A stretch of 64,000 nucleotides of DNA. It comes from Arion vulgaris. Taxonomy: Eukaryota; Mollusca; Gastropoda; Stylommatophora; Arionidae. Position numbers and translations under genes: made by a program. The stretch is from assembly GCA_020796225.1 (NCBI GenBank), contig CM036767.1, forward strand, positions 11,327,427 through 11,391,426, written 5' to 3'. The notes under the pieces are model-generated. The model saw only the letters and a list, made by a program, of their open reading frames with translations. It was not told the origin of the DNA and did no database searches. This document shows positions 40,950-51,070 of the stretch, in pieces; within the stretch, counting starts at the first letter, position 1; every line of letters begins with the position of its first letter.

Positions 40950-42335
40950 AAATAACTCAATGAAATTATTTCTTTTTCTTCTTCTGTCTTCGCTGTCTTC
41001 TTTTTCTTCTTCTGTCTTTGCTGTCTTCTTTCTTCTTTTCTTCTTTCTTCTTCTGTCTTCGCTGTCTTCTTTTCTTCTTCTGTCTTCGCTGTCTTCTTTT
41101 TCTTCTTTTTCTTCTTCTGTCTTCGCTGTCTTCTTTTTCTTCTTCTGTCTTCGCTGTCTTCTTTTCTTCTTTTCTTCTTTTCTTCTTCTGTCTTGCTGTC
41201 TTCTTTTTCTTCTTCTGTCTCGCTGTCTTCTTTTTCTTCTTTTTCTTCTTTTCTTCTGCTGTCTTGCTGTCTTCTATTTCTTCTTCTGTCTTCGCTGTCT
41301 TCTTTTTCTTCTTTTTCTTCTTTTTCTTCTTCTGTCTTCGCTGTCTTCTTTTTCTTCTTCTGTCTTTGCTGTCTTCTTTTTCTTCTTTTTCTTCTTTTTC
41401 TTCTTCTGTCTTCGTTCTTCTTTTCTTCTTCTTTTCTTCTTTTTCTTCTTCTTTCTTCTTTCTTCTTTTTCTCTTCTGTCTTCGCTGTCTCTTTTCTTCT
41501 TTTCTTCTTCTGTCTTCGCTGTCTTCTTTTTCTTCTTTTTCTTCTTCTGTCTTCGCTGTCTTCTATTTCTTCTTTTTCTTCTTCTCGTCATCGCTGTCTT
41601 CTTTTTCTTCTTTTTCTTCTTCTGTCTTCGCTGTCTTCTTTTTCTTCTTTTTCTTCTTCTGTCTTCGCTGTCTTCTTTTTCTTCTTCTTTCTTCTTCTAC
41701 ATCGCTGTCTTCTTTTCTTCTGTTGGCGTCTAGCTATCCTGCTTCTTTTCTTATCACGAAGTTGGTTACTGCTTTTCGTTGTGCATCTTTGATCATAGTT
41801 TTCTTCTGATACTAGAATGTTCTCTTTTCTGTTTGTTTCTTCTTCTTGTCTTCGCTGTCTTCTTTTCTTCTTCTTTCTTCTTCTGTCTTCGCTGTCTTCT
41901 TTTCTTCTTCTTCTTCTGTCTTCTTTCTTTTCTTCTTTCTTCTTCTGTCTTCGCTGTCTTCTTTTTCTTCTTCTGTCTTCGCTGTCTTCTTTTTCTTCTT
42001 TTTCTTCTTCTGTCTTCGCTGTCTTCTTTTTCTTCTTCTGTCTTCGCTGTCTTCTTTTCTTCTTTTCTTCTTTTCTTCTTCTGTCTTTTCTTCTTTTCTT
42101 CTTCTGTCTTCGCTGTCTTCTTTTCTTCTTTTCTTCTTTTTCTTCTGCTGTCTTCGCTGTCTTCTTTTTCTTCTTTTTCTTCTTCTCGTCATCGCTGTCT
42201 TCTTTTTCTTCTGTCTTCTTTGTCTTCTTCTGCTGTTTTTGCTGTCTTCTTTTTCTTCTTCTGTCTTCTTTGTCTTCTTCTGTTTTTGTTGTCTTCCTTT
42301 TCTTCTTCTGTCTTCGCTGTCTTCTTTAATTTTAT
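40950..42335. repeat. 1.4-kb TTC-rich array
   Basis: Irregular units of cttcgctgtcttctttttct plus tcttctgt, with ttcttttcttc spacers. The plus strand is almost purely pyrimidine with g at ctgtctTCGCTG positions. A non-repetitive 100-bp gap lies at 41715-41815. Apparent F/S/L-rich and K/R/E-rich frames are composition effects. Confidence 0.97.
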
Positions 42336-42474
42336 CAATCTGTCTTCTTCATATTTTATTTCATCTTTTAATCTTTCCTTGACATTATCTGTTACCCTCT
42401 TCGTCTAGATTCTCTTCAACGTCTCTTCTTTGTTTTCCCCGTTTTCTTCTGTTTGTTTATTTGATTATTCGTTA

Positions 42475-42690
42475 GAGGATCTATATGGTGAAGTGGTTAA
42501 GATGTTTGCATGGCGTTCTGAAGGTTGTACGTTCAAATTCGGACCGAGTCACATGTGCATTATGTTCACGAGACGCTAGGATTATTGATGGAGTTACGGA
42601 GTTCTTGCTTTATGCAATACTTTGGAAATTTCTGTCGACAAGGACGTTGCAATGAAGTCACTCCATCGCTTTTAGATCCTTTTGAAATCG
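42475..42690 (+). mobile_element. tRNA-derived SINE T2
   Basis: Head gaggatctatatggtgaagt, ggttaagatgtttgcatggc, ttgtacgttcaaattcggac, body gctaggattattgatggag, gttcttgctttatgc. This shows the intact head of the form expanded at 8501-9760. Confidence 0.85.
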
Positions 42691-42784
42691 GATGTACGTG
42701 TCCGCTAGAGAATGCTAACCCGAAACAAATGCTTGCAGAAAACTGATGCACCAGGCCGTAAGGTGCATAACATGGTGCAACGAC

Positions 42785-43010
42785 CCTCACAATGAGGAAT
42801 AGGATAACATATTCAATGGTCGTCAATCTGCCTCGGAGATTTAGCCACGCAGCAAGAATGTCAGACCTACCATCACGAGGGTGGCCAAAACTTACTGCGG
42901 GAAGAGGTCGGCACAAACGGGGAAGCAGAAATCGTAGGAATTATATCCTACAGAACTGCCCCAGTATGCAGACTTGATAAGAAATAGGTGGCCCACTTAC
43001 ACTAGCGTCC
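42785..43010 (+). pseudogene. LINE ORF2 C-terminal remnant
   Basis: Broken frames lead into VQDKLYGVADNLRQTVAFIR at the first unit of the next array. KLYG recurs in other LINE tails here (11063, 60600). Confidence 0.55.
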
Positions 43011-43540
43011 AAGACAAACTGTATGGCGTGGCTGATAATCTGAGGCAGACGGTTGCCTTTATTAGAGAATCCGAAATTCCAATCTAGTGAGAACGCAGAA
43101 GACAAACTGTATGGCGTGACTGATAATCTGGGGCAGACGGTTGCCTTTATTAGAGAATCCGAAATCTCAATCTAGTGAGAACGCAGAAGACAAACTGTAT
43201 GGCGTGGCTGATAATCTGAGGCAGACGGCTGCCTTTATTAGAGAATCCGAAATCCCAATCTAGTGAGAACGCAGAAGACAAACTGTATGGCGGGCTGATA
43301 ATCTGAGGAAGACGGTTGCCTTTATTAGAGAATCCGAAATCTCAATCTAGTGAGAACGCAGAAGACAAACTGTATGGCGGGGCTGATAATCTGAGGAAGA
43401 CGGTTGCCTTTATTAGAGAATCCGAAATCTCAATCTAGTGAGAACGCAGAAGACAAACTGTATGGCGTGGCTGATAATTTGAGGAAGACAGCTGCCTTTA
43501 TTAGAGAATCCGAAATTCCAATCTAGTGATAACGCAGAAG
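43011..43540. repeat. 88-bp array of a LINE C-terminus
   Basis: Six units of 87-88 bp. Each encodes DKLYGVADNLRQTVAFIRES EIPI, then a stop codon, then tgagaacgcagaag. Differences between units are few. Confidence 0.93.
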
Positions 43541-43815
43541 ATTCTTGTTGCCGGGGATCGCAAGGGAGGTGGGAGGTGGGGGAGCAAAGAATAATAAGAC
43601 TTCGACCTACAAGGCATGTCGTAATAGGCGACTGAGGTAGGGGCCTAGGTAAGCTACCCTTGTAAATATAAAGCATCGTAGAAATCGGATGTGTTGACAA
43701 AACGTGAAGGCGCATAACTGACACAATATACAATCACTCTTAGACTCAGATCACATACAAATCACACAGAGTGGTTAACAAGTGGTCGATATAGAGCGTT
43801 TGAAGAAGAAGAATG
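43540..43815 (+). mobile_element. SINE family B copy
   Basis: ttgttgccggggatcgcaag, gcaaagaataataagac, gtcgtaataggcgactgagg, gcataactgacacaatatac, gtggttaacaagtggtcg, gaagaagaag. Confidence 0.9.
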
Positions 43816-44790
43816 TTGTAGGAGCCCTTTTTCTGTAGGGTTGCCTTTCTTTGATCAGGATAGTGATATCGTTATTGTTGAGACTGTAACTTGTTGTTAG
43901 TATTCGTAGTGGTGGAGGATCGATGACGATTATCTATAGTGCTCAGGATGCCGGTTTGATGGTTCGATGACTTGGTCCTACGTTTGCTCCGCTCCTCCAT
44001 AGTTGCAGAGTTACCATTATATATATGTAGGGTTATAAATCGTGGTTCCTGTCGAGACTTCCCTGTCTTCTTTGTAATATTTACATCGATAGTGATATAT
44101 TCCCTCCTTTATACACTCCATATTATTTCATGTAAATGTACATCAATGATGTTCCCTCCTTTATATAAGTATATTTATGTATAATTGTTGTAGTATCGAA
44201 ACGTCCATACCATACAGTTATCTTCCAATTGAGTCCTATACATTTATCTCATAGTACTGAGTTCTTCATTGCAGTTTCCTAACCGTTTCATCTTAGTTTC
44301 ATTGTAGTTTCTTCGTAATGGCTACTTAGCCGATGTCACTTTCCTTCCTTCCTGAGTTCCATATTATTGTATGCCAATATATTAACGATGTTCCATATTA
44401 GTTACAAGGGTTCCTCATTTGTACGTTACATTCATACATTCTCCATATATAGAAGGACTAATGACTTCGTTTTATAAGTGTATTGCGATGTTAATTATCT
44501 GGACAATACAACAGACACGTCCATCTGTATCAACTGTTTGTCTACCTTCCTATTTTCTCACTGTTGCTATTCGTCACTACACAACACTACGTCGATTGGT
44601 TTCTACTACGTCAATGTCTCGTTTAGTGTTACCATTCTGCTTAGAGAGTGTCTTTGGCTTGCAAACACTAAGTCTCTACTAATAAAATATCTACAAACTA
44701 AAACTACTTGTCTGGTCCCCTAGCTGCAACCTGGGGCTGGGACTGACTACATGCCTTCTTCAAGAACAGCAAACACCCACAAGATCCCAT
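43816..44790. other. Unassigned 1-kb stretch
   Basis: No repeat or coding similarity recognised, though an 87-codon frame at 44419-44682 exists. It is the least repetitive stretch of the window. Confidence 0.4.
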
Positions 44791-44794
44791 AAGC

Positions 44795-44995
44795 AGACTT
44801 AACAGAAAACAGCGCACAACAATCTTTCGCCTAAGAACAGGTCACTGCAGGTTCAACCACCACGTGCACAGAATAAAGCCTGCTCAGACTGCACAGTGTG
44901 CATGCCAGACAGAAACACAGACTCCAGAACACATCCTGCAGTCATGTCCATCATACATACATAATTTGTTGCCTCCATACCTATTTGTACTTTCT
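44795..44995 (+). pseudogene. LINE ORF2 C-terminus
   Basis: TIFRLRTGHCRFNHHVHRIK, PAQTAQCACQTETQTPEHIL, QSCPS. The best-preserved copy of the post-RNase H RLRTGH and CxC..EHILxxCP module in the window. Confidence 0.86.
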
Positions 44996-45440
44996 TTTGA
45001 TTTTTGTGTTTCTTGATGTGGCCAAAATGTTTGATTTGTCTCTGTTTAGTTTAGTTTAGTCGTCGGATCACCATCACTGCAAGTCGAACAAATTAGTCCA
45101 TAAGTCTCTGTTATAACTTCTTAAACAGTTCCATTTTGATTCCTAATTTTCACCAGGACGTCTTTATGTGTTTGTTTTTGTATCCAATATAGGAGAAGAC
45201 TGCAGTAAAACTATATGGCAAAACATGTAACAATAGAAAAATCTGGCCAGTAATGGCGGAATGCGGGAGGGCCATTTAGAGTCAGAACTATTTAATTCTG
45301 AACACGACTTTGCTAGCGCATTTTCGCCATGTTTGGTCGGGTATTTTCCGGTTTCGTTTGCCGAGCTACTGAGTTAGTGCTTGAGCAACGCTGTGAGCTA
45401 TGACTGTTACATGGAATGCTTTTGCTGTGTCAACCGTGTG
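44996..45440. other. Unassigned sequence
   Basis: No feature recognised. Confidence 0.45.
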
Positions 45441-45803
45441 TTTGTTGTGTGCATTCAGAAAATGGCGGACAGCGGTTATGACGAGTAAGCTCAATCTGCC
45501 GTATGCAGTTATATTGCGAGTGCAGAAAGCTGGATTTTGTCATGATTGATGTTCCTTCGACAAGAATTGCAATTCAAGTGATGAACAGGTGTGTGTTGCT
45601 ACATTAGCGACGGCCATATGCATTTATGCGGTGCAGGTTGTTTTTGTGGCGGTACGCAGCTGTTTCATTCTGGAATTAGTTCACACAGGAAACATTTCAC
45701 AGTTGTTAGCATTTCGTGTGATTTTCATTGGCACAGGAACGGAGCAATTATGGGGTGACCCGTTGCAGTGAAGTTGGAACCGTACTTATGAACTATGAAC
45801 TAT
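45441..45803 (+). repeat. Dispersed repeat, plus copy
   Basis: Forward counterpart of 28409-28800, including atggcggacagcggttatg. Here the ninth codon is taa instead of caa. Ends cttatgaactatgaactatg. Confidence 0.85.
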
Positions 45804-45804
45804 G

Positions 45805-45995
45805 AATTTCTTCAAGAAGAAGGAGGATATACATGTTAAAGACGAGTTCTTCGTATACCTCTGAAGTTGGCGAAGGCCCACCGCATGGCGAGAGACACCA
45901 GTCAAATGGTAAGCAGGTCTCACGCAAAAATCAGTCAAAAGCGCAATACCAGGCCTGAATTGACAGCGAGCAATCGCAGAGTGAGAAGAAGAAAA
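45805..45995 (+). mobile_element. SINE J copy
   Basis: cctctgaagttggcgaaggc, gcatggcgagagacacc, ctcacgcaaaaatcagtc, aataccaggcctgaattg, GAAGAAG end. Confidence 0.82.
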
Positions 45996-46004
45996 ATTGT
46001 TCCT

Positions 46005-46125
46005 ATCTTCTTCTTCTTCAGCGATCTCTGGTCATGCGTTTAACCCTTTACTGTTGACCACAAACTGGGCAGTCAGTTTAAGGTCTGTCAGGTTTCCCCA
46101 AAACTTAGTTTTGAGTTCTTCGTAT
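46005..46125 (-). mobile_element. RNase H-type LINE 3' end
   Basis: Minus: ELKTKFWGNLTDLKLTAQFV, VNSK, stop, tcgctgaagaagaag. Truncated by or joined to the next SINE A. Confidence 0.72.
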
Positions 46126-46378
46126 TTACGCCCGATTGGTTACCGGGGCCCAAATTTGGGGTGTAAAGAATAGAACCACTGTTACCTGCCACACATGTCG
46201 TAAGAGACGACCTAGGAGGTTTGGTTGAAATCGGATGCATGTGTTCTAAACGTGTAGAAGTCTATACGTTTAGGGCCTACCAAACCAATGTGCAACGTAT
46301 ATACGTTCTTGGCAAAGATCAAACATATCACAGAGTGATTAAAGTTGGTCGTAAAGAACGAACACAAAGAAGAAGTTT
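46126..46378 (+). mobile_element. SINE family A copy
   Basis: cgcccgattggttaccgggg to cacaaagaagaag, with ttcgtat on both sides (46119-46125, 46379-46385). Confidence 0.93.
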
Positions 46379-46385
46379 TTCGTAT

Positions 46386-46855
46386 GTAACAGTTATGTGT
46401 GGTTCTGATTTCTGAACAACGTGTACTATTAACAATGTGTAAATGTGTTCACGAACAGGTGTTGGCAGACTGGTATAATTGTCACCAGGCAGAATTGACA
46501 TCTTTTGTTAACAGGCTTATTGGATTAACCTTTGGGTTAAATTGGGTCGTACATTGAAGTGTCACAACGAGAGGACCCAGTACGGTTGAACGTGTAAAGT
46601 CCAATCGTCGTCATTCTTTTGAATGAGGGCTACCCGGAGCTTGCTTAACTATTTGTTGTGCCATTTTGGCGTTTTATGAAGGAACTAGACTTTGATCTTA
46701 ACCAAAAAGGCCGAGAAGTGATATAGGTTTGTTATAGTATAGTCCTGAACACTACTGTGCACGGTTGCGACTTGATTTGGTGAATCCCGAAGTGGCCTCG
46801 TCTCGGATAGAGCATGCTGGTTATGGCTGTTAGATGCAGCAGATCAGTATACTTT
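46386..46855. other. Unassigned sequence
   Basis: No feature recognised. Confidence 0.45.
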
Positions 46856-46856
46856 T

Positions 46857-47041
46857 TCTTCTTCTTCAAACGCTCCATATCGGCCACGTGAAATTACTCT
46901 TTGTGATTTGTATGTGATCTGAGCCTAAGAGCGATTGCACGTTGTGCCAGTTATGCGCTTACAAGTAAGCCAGCACATCCGATTTCTGCGACGCTTTTTA
47001 TTTACAAGGGTAGTTTCCTAGGCCCTACTTCAGTCGCCTCT
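46857..47041 (-). mobile_element. SINE family B, truncated at the core
   Basis: Reverse B from cttcttcttcaaacgctcc to cagtcgcctc, then joins directly to a reverse SINE A tail. The 5' half is missing. Confidence 0.88.
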
Positions 47042-47408
47042 CCTTCTTTGCGTTCGTTCTTTACGATCAATTTTAATCATTCTTTGTGATATGTTATGTT
47101 ATGTTATGTTATGCGATCGACGTCATGGCACATTGGGCATTCCCATTCGTGCTCTGTCCTCCATTGCAAACAACCATCCCAAAGTCCATTTGCTCACAGT
47201 ACCCATGAGAAGTTGATTACTATATCTTCTCTCTCTACCACGACATTGGTTTGGTAGGCCCCTAAACGCATAGACTTCTACACCTTTAGGACAAGTGCAT
47301 CCGATTTCAGTCAAACCTCCTTGGTCGCCTCTTACGACATGCGTGGCAGATAACAGTGGTTCTATTCTTTACACCCCAAATTTGGGCCCCAGTAACCACT
47401 CGGGCGGT
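47042..47408 (-). mobile_element. SINE family A with a LINE end replacing 30 bp
   Basis: Reverse A parts: 47042-47089 and 47236-47408. About 30 bp expected in the middle (tgatctttgccaagaacg region) are missing; a 146-bp LINE 3' end (47090-47235, tail ttatgttatgttatg, also at 56921) stands in their place. Confidence 0.88.
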
Positions 47409-47545
47409 AATTCTCTTTCCGCAGCTCTTCTCCACGTTTCCATTGGACATGCAGGCCTTTTTTTCCCATCCGCTGTCCATCGTATAGCTGTCCTAGCCAA
47501 TACCCATACTGACATACGACATACATGCCAATTACATCTCCAATT
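47409..47545 (-). pseudogene. LINE C-terminal fragment
   Basis: RNWRCNWHVCRMSVWVLART, AIRWTADGKKRPACPMETWR, RAAERELP. Interrupted by the SINE A at 47546. Confidence 0.8.
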
Positions 47546-47802
47546 CCTCCCGAGTGTTACCGGGGCCCAAATTTGGGATGTAAAGAATAGAACCACTGTT
47601 ACCTGCCACGCATGTCATAAGAGGCGATTAAGGAGGTTTGGCTGAAATCGGATGCATGTGTCCTAAACGTGTAGAAGTCTTTGCGTTTAGGGGCCTACAA
47701 AACCAATGTGCAACTTATACACGTTCTTGGCAAAGATCAAACATATCACAAAGAGTGATTAAAGTTGGTGGTAAAGAACGAACGCAAGAAAAGAAGAAGA
47801 GG
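47546..47802 (+). mobile_element. SINE family A copy
   Basis: cctcccgagtgttaccgggg to aagaagaagagg, flanked by catctccaatt (47535-47545, 47803-47813), a perfect 11-bp target duplication. Confidence 0.95.
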
Positions 47803-47879
47803 CATCTCCAATTTCGTCTTATAATGCTGATCCAATGATGTACAGTATGTTATTTTTTAAAGTTCTTAATATCGTATTT

Positions 47880-48110
47880 GGCCAGAAAAGACATGGTTAG
47901 GTGTCACTAGACAAGCACTTGAGCGGAACCCGCAAAGAAAACGGAAAGAGGACATCCCAAACAGACTTGGATCCTGAGTCTTCTTGAGGAACTGAAGAAT
48001 GCTGGACTATCCTGGAAAACAATAAAGAAAACATCTAGAAGCAGGGGAAAAGTGAAGAACAACTATTGACGCCCAATGCTCTGTGAGAAGCTTAGAGAAA
48101 TAAATCAAGT
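47880..48110 (+). pseudogene. LINE C-terminal fragment
   Basis: After frame breaks: RKTERGHPKQTW, SLLEELKNAGLSWKTIKKTS, REINQVRS. RTE/RTE-X-type tail. Confidence 0.75.
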
Positions 48111-48409
48111 AAGATCTTGGCGGGTCAAACGTTGCAACTGTTCAGTTCTGTAATGGGATAGAGTCAACTTGTGTTGTCCATTTTCTACTTAGGTTAACTC
48201 TTCTATATATTTCACTACTGTGTTACACATATACCATGCATAGGCGTCCACAGACATGTTTCCAGCAGGAAGATGAGGGCAACAACATTAGTACACGGAA
48301 ATGGAGAAGACCAGATTCGCATAGAATTGTGTTATCAAAAGCCATTTTTCTGCAACCCCCCATCCCTACCTCCCAGCCCGTCCTTGTCTTAATGTATATA
48401 CACCCATGA

Positions 48410-48660
48410 CACTATGGTCAAAGAAGAGAACAATTAGGTCTGTCCAGAAGGAAACCAACATTAAAGAAAATTAACTGGTGCTACAAATAAGAACGAGAAA
48501 TATTTTGGAGACCTAAAAAGATATGAAGGACTGGAGAAGACAATTATGGAAAGAGACATCGCGCAAAGAGAAGAGGAAGACCACGAAGAAGATGGACTCA
48601 GAATATGAATAGATGAATTTAGCATGGTGACGATAAAAGCGGGACATATGGCCTAATAGT
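48410..48660 (+). mobile_element. RTE LINE 3' end, degraded
   Basis: gtccagaaggaaaccaacat, aagatatgaaggactggaga, agaggaagaccacgaagaag; same region as 5508-5940, heavily mutated. Confidence 0.75.
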
Positions 48661-48699
48661 GAGAAGGGGAAAAGTGGGTACATCATCACTAAAAAAAAG

Positions 48700-48900
48700 T
48701 TAATTGCATATCCCTTACAAGACTTTGTGAATCAAGCCCAGCTTTTTAACGCTGTTATTTTCTAGGCATTATTACGTTCAGTAGTTTGCCATTGCTTTCT
48801 AAACGGGTGGAGTCATCGTCCTTTTGTAAAATATCCACGCGAAACAATTTGCAACCAAATTGTCAGCAGCGTGATTCGAACTCAGAACGTCGGGGTTAAT
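48700..48900 (-). mobile_element. SINE K fragment with tRNA-like head
   Basis: Complement includes gagttcgaatcac (B box) followed by tttgcatccaccgg-like spacer, ggtaaaat block and gcctagaaaataacagcg. Degraded copy. Confidence 0.6.
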
Positions 48901-48934
48901 AGACCAAACATCATCACTACTAAACTTAATTAAG

Positions 48935-49144
48935 AAACAACAAATGAGTTGGTTCGGTCACATAAGCAGATTATCAATAAATAATGCGTATCAGAGAATA
49001 ATGATACTCCGATACAGTGGACACAATCAAAAGGCCGTCAACGCAAAGGTGAACCAAGAGATAACAGAAGCATCGAAAAACACTGTTTATGAAGCGCACA
49101 CAAAACCCGTTCTATAAATCTCTTCTTATCCTGACGATGTGATG
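48935..49144 (+). mobile_element. LINE family D 3' fragment
   Basis: caacaaatgagttggttcgg (QQMSWFGHISRL), cgatacagtggacacaatc, tatgaagcgcacacaaaacc. Split on its right by a SINE S. Confidence 0.8.
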
Positions 49145-49158
49145 CAAACAGGGTGGTT

Positions 49159-49392
49159 TTTGTTTTGTTTCGATCCAGAAGCACTTGAGCTTTTCAGCTC
49201 TTCGGTTCAGTGCCATGGACATCGTAACTCTTCGGCTCGGTGCCATGGACATCGTAACCCTTCGGTTCGGTGCCACGAACACCGTAAATCTGGGAATCTG
49301 GGGCTTTTTCTGCCATCCCGCGGAATTGAACCCGCACACAGAGGGATAGTCACCCGTAGTCCAACGTGCTACGAACACGCTGGGCAGACGGG
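49159..49392 (-). mobile_element. tRNA-derived SINE S
   Basis: Reverse S with the 30-bp body block present twice. Flanked by perfect 14-bp duplications caaacagggtggtt (49145-49158, 49393-49406). Confidence 0.95.
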
Positions 49393-49406
49393 CAAACAGG
49401 GTGGTT

Positions 49407-49690
49407 AGAGAAACGAAGGATCAAATAAAGGCCAATTAAAAAGCCGAAAATTGACCGTTCGTGTTACGAACTCATGCCCCTAATGGCTGAGAATGTTTCT
49501 AATTCAGAACGACCTCACATAGTCAGAAAGGGCGCATAGTGTAGAACTCTGAGACGAAGATTATATAGTAAAAATAAACTGCGAAAAATGATCGTTAAAG
49601 AGCAATGATGACACGGAGAGAAAAGTGTGGGGGACTGACTGTCTGGGACATAGACTCAAAACATTTCATGGAAGCTAAAATTCGAAACCC
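49407..49690. other. Unassigned sequence
   Basis: No feature recognised. Confidence 0.45.
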
Positions 49691-49691
49691 T

Positions 49692-50010
49692 GACCTACAC
49701 ATATATGGTACCTTACACGTGTAGGGGCCTATATATATGGTACGTTACACGTGTATGGGCTTACATATATGGTACCTTACTACTATATATGTACACGTGT
49801 AGGGCCTAATATATGGTACCTTACACGTGTAGGGCTTACATATATGGTACCTTACACGTGTAGGGCTTACATATATGGTACCTTACACGTGTAGGGGCTT
49901 ACATATATGAGTATACCGTGTAGGGCCTACATATATGGTACTACCGTGTAGGCTTTTATGGTACTTACGTGTAGGGCTTACATATATGGTACATTACACG
50001 TGTAGGGCTA
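49692..50010. repeat. 32-bp array of palindromic blocks
   Basis: About ten units of acatatatggtaccttacac plus gtgtaggggcct. Each contains the palindromes tacacgtgta, ggtacc and atatat. It leads into a SINE A-like 3' end, whose cgtgtagggcct stretch resembles part of the unit. Confidence 0.92.
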
Positions 50011-50124
50011 AGAACTCGAGGTGCAACGTACATTCTTGACAAAGATCAATTATACATCACAATAGCAATGATTAAATTGATCGTAAAGAACGAACGCTGA
50101 AAGAAGAAGTAGAAGAAGAAAATA
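50011..50124 (+). mobile_element. SINE family A variant, 3' fragment
   Basis: gaggtgcaacgtacattc, gacaaagatcaattatacatc, gatcgtaaagaacgaacgct, gaagaagtagaagaag. Confidence 0.82.
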
Positions 50125-50210
50125 GAGAGAAAGAGAGAAATTCTGAAGGACTGTTAGAGTAGCAACGTTCTGTTCAGAACAAGCAAATAAATAATGATAA
50201 TGCAGTTACT
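50125..50210 (+). mobile_element. RTE LINE 3' UTR
   Basis: gagagaaattctgaaggact, gttctgttcagaacaagc, ataatgataatg; the last 80 bp of the RTE family. Confidence 0.78.
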
Positions 50211-50605
50211 AGGTCATCAAGCCCTAGCGTAGGTGGTTTGTTGTTCTGTGCGAATGATCACCGACAGCACAGCTCTCATCAAACATCTGACAAAACCACG
50301 TATAGGCATATTTGTCAGTTTGCCAAAATAATTTGTATGATCGAAGTTTCATTACTGGTCGTGTTGTGTATGGGTTAGTTTAGTTTGTGTGCACTCAATG
50401 CGAAACGTGTCTCTCTAGAGAGAGAAGTCTGTGTTAATAATTAACGTATTAGTTAATATAGAAACACAACTTTACATCTGTGGGCAGGGTGAGGTAGGAA
50501 GACAAGATGAATCTTGGAATAACACTGTAGACATAATAATATTTTAGGCAGTGGATATCTAGAATAGCTATATACTCATCACGGACAAATAAATATAGAT
50601 ATATG
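50211..50605. other. Unassigned sequence
   Basis: No feature recognised. Confidence 0.45.
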
Positions 50606-50765
50606 CAGTGGCGGCTCGTCATTAAGGGACAGTGGGGCTAGACCCCACCAAAAATAACGTGTAAAGTGTATTTATTATTTTATTAATTATTTTTTTTATA
50701 ATGATTACTTTTTCTGAAAAGTTTTGCCCGACTCCACCAACAAAAATGATTATTAGCCGCCACTG
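50606..50765 (+). mobile_element. 160-bp hAT MITE, second copy
   Basis: cagtggcggctcgtcattaa start and agccgccactg end, sister of 23759-23928 with an AT-rich middle. Flanks gatatatg and tatatatt agree at 6 of 8. Confidence 0.9.
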
Positions 50766-50869
50766 TATATATTTAATAATCTTCATCATTGGCCGCTCTG
50801 TCTCAGGAGACAAAATGTTTTGCATCACGTAGATGCTGAATTTATGGGACCTTCGATGCGTATTAATTA

Positions 50870-51070
50870 TGGTAGCTAGTTGACGGACAGCAGGTGGGAA
50901 AAGAAGGTCCAAGACGTCTAAGGAAACACGGGAAGAACTGGGAAAGAATGTTGAAAGATTGGGGCCTGACATTGAAAACACGGCAACAATGGGATTCTCT
51001 TGTAGAAACCTTACGTGATAAACGGGAGACAAAGAAAATATCGATATATTTGTTGGACGGACTGAAGTAG
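50870..51070 (+). pseudogene. LINE C-terminal fragment
   Basis: GPRRLRKHGKNWERMLKDWG, LTLKTRQQWDSLVETLRDKR, stop after LDGLK. Typical tail after a GRPRxRW motif. Confidence 0.7.

Noticed and set aside
40912..42408. F/S/L-rich plus-strand and K/R/E-rich minus-strand proteins
   Set aside because: Several overlapping frames are open at once over a TTC-rich tract; this is composition, with frequent frame-shifting length changes between units.
44419..44682. 87-codon host gene candidate
   Set aside because: No recognisable motif and chance frames of this size are common in this window; left as unassigned.
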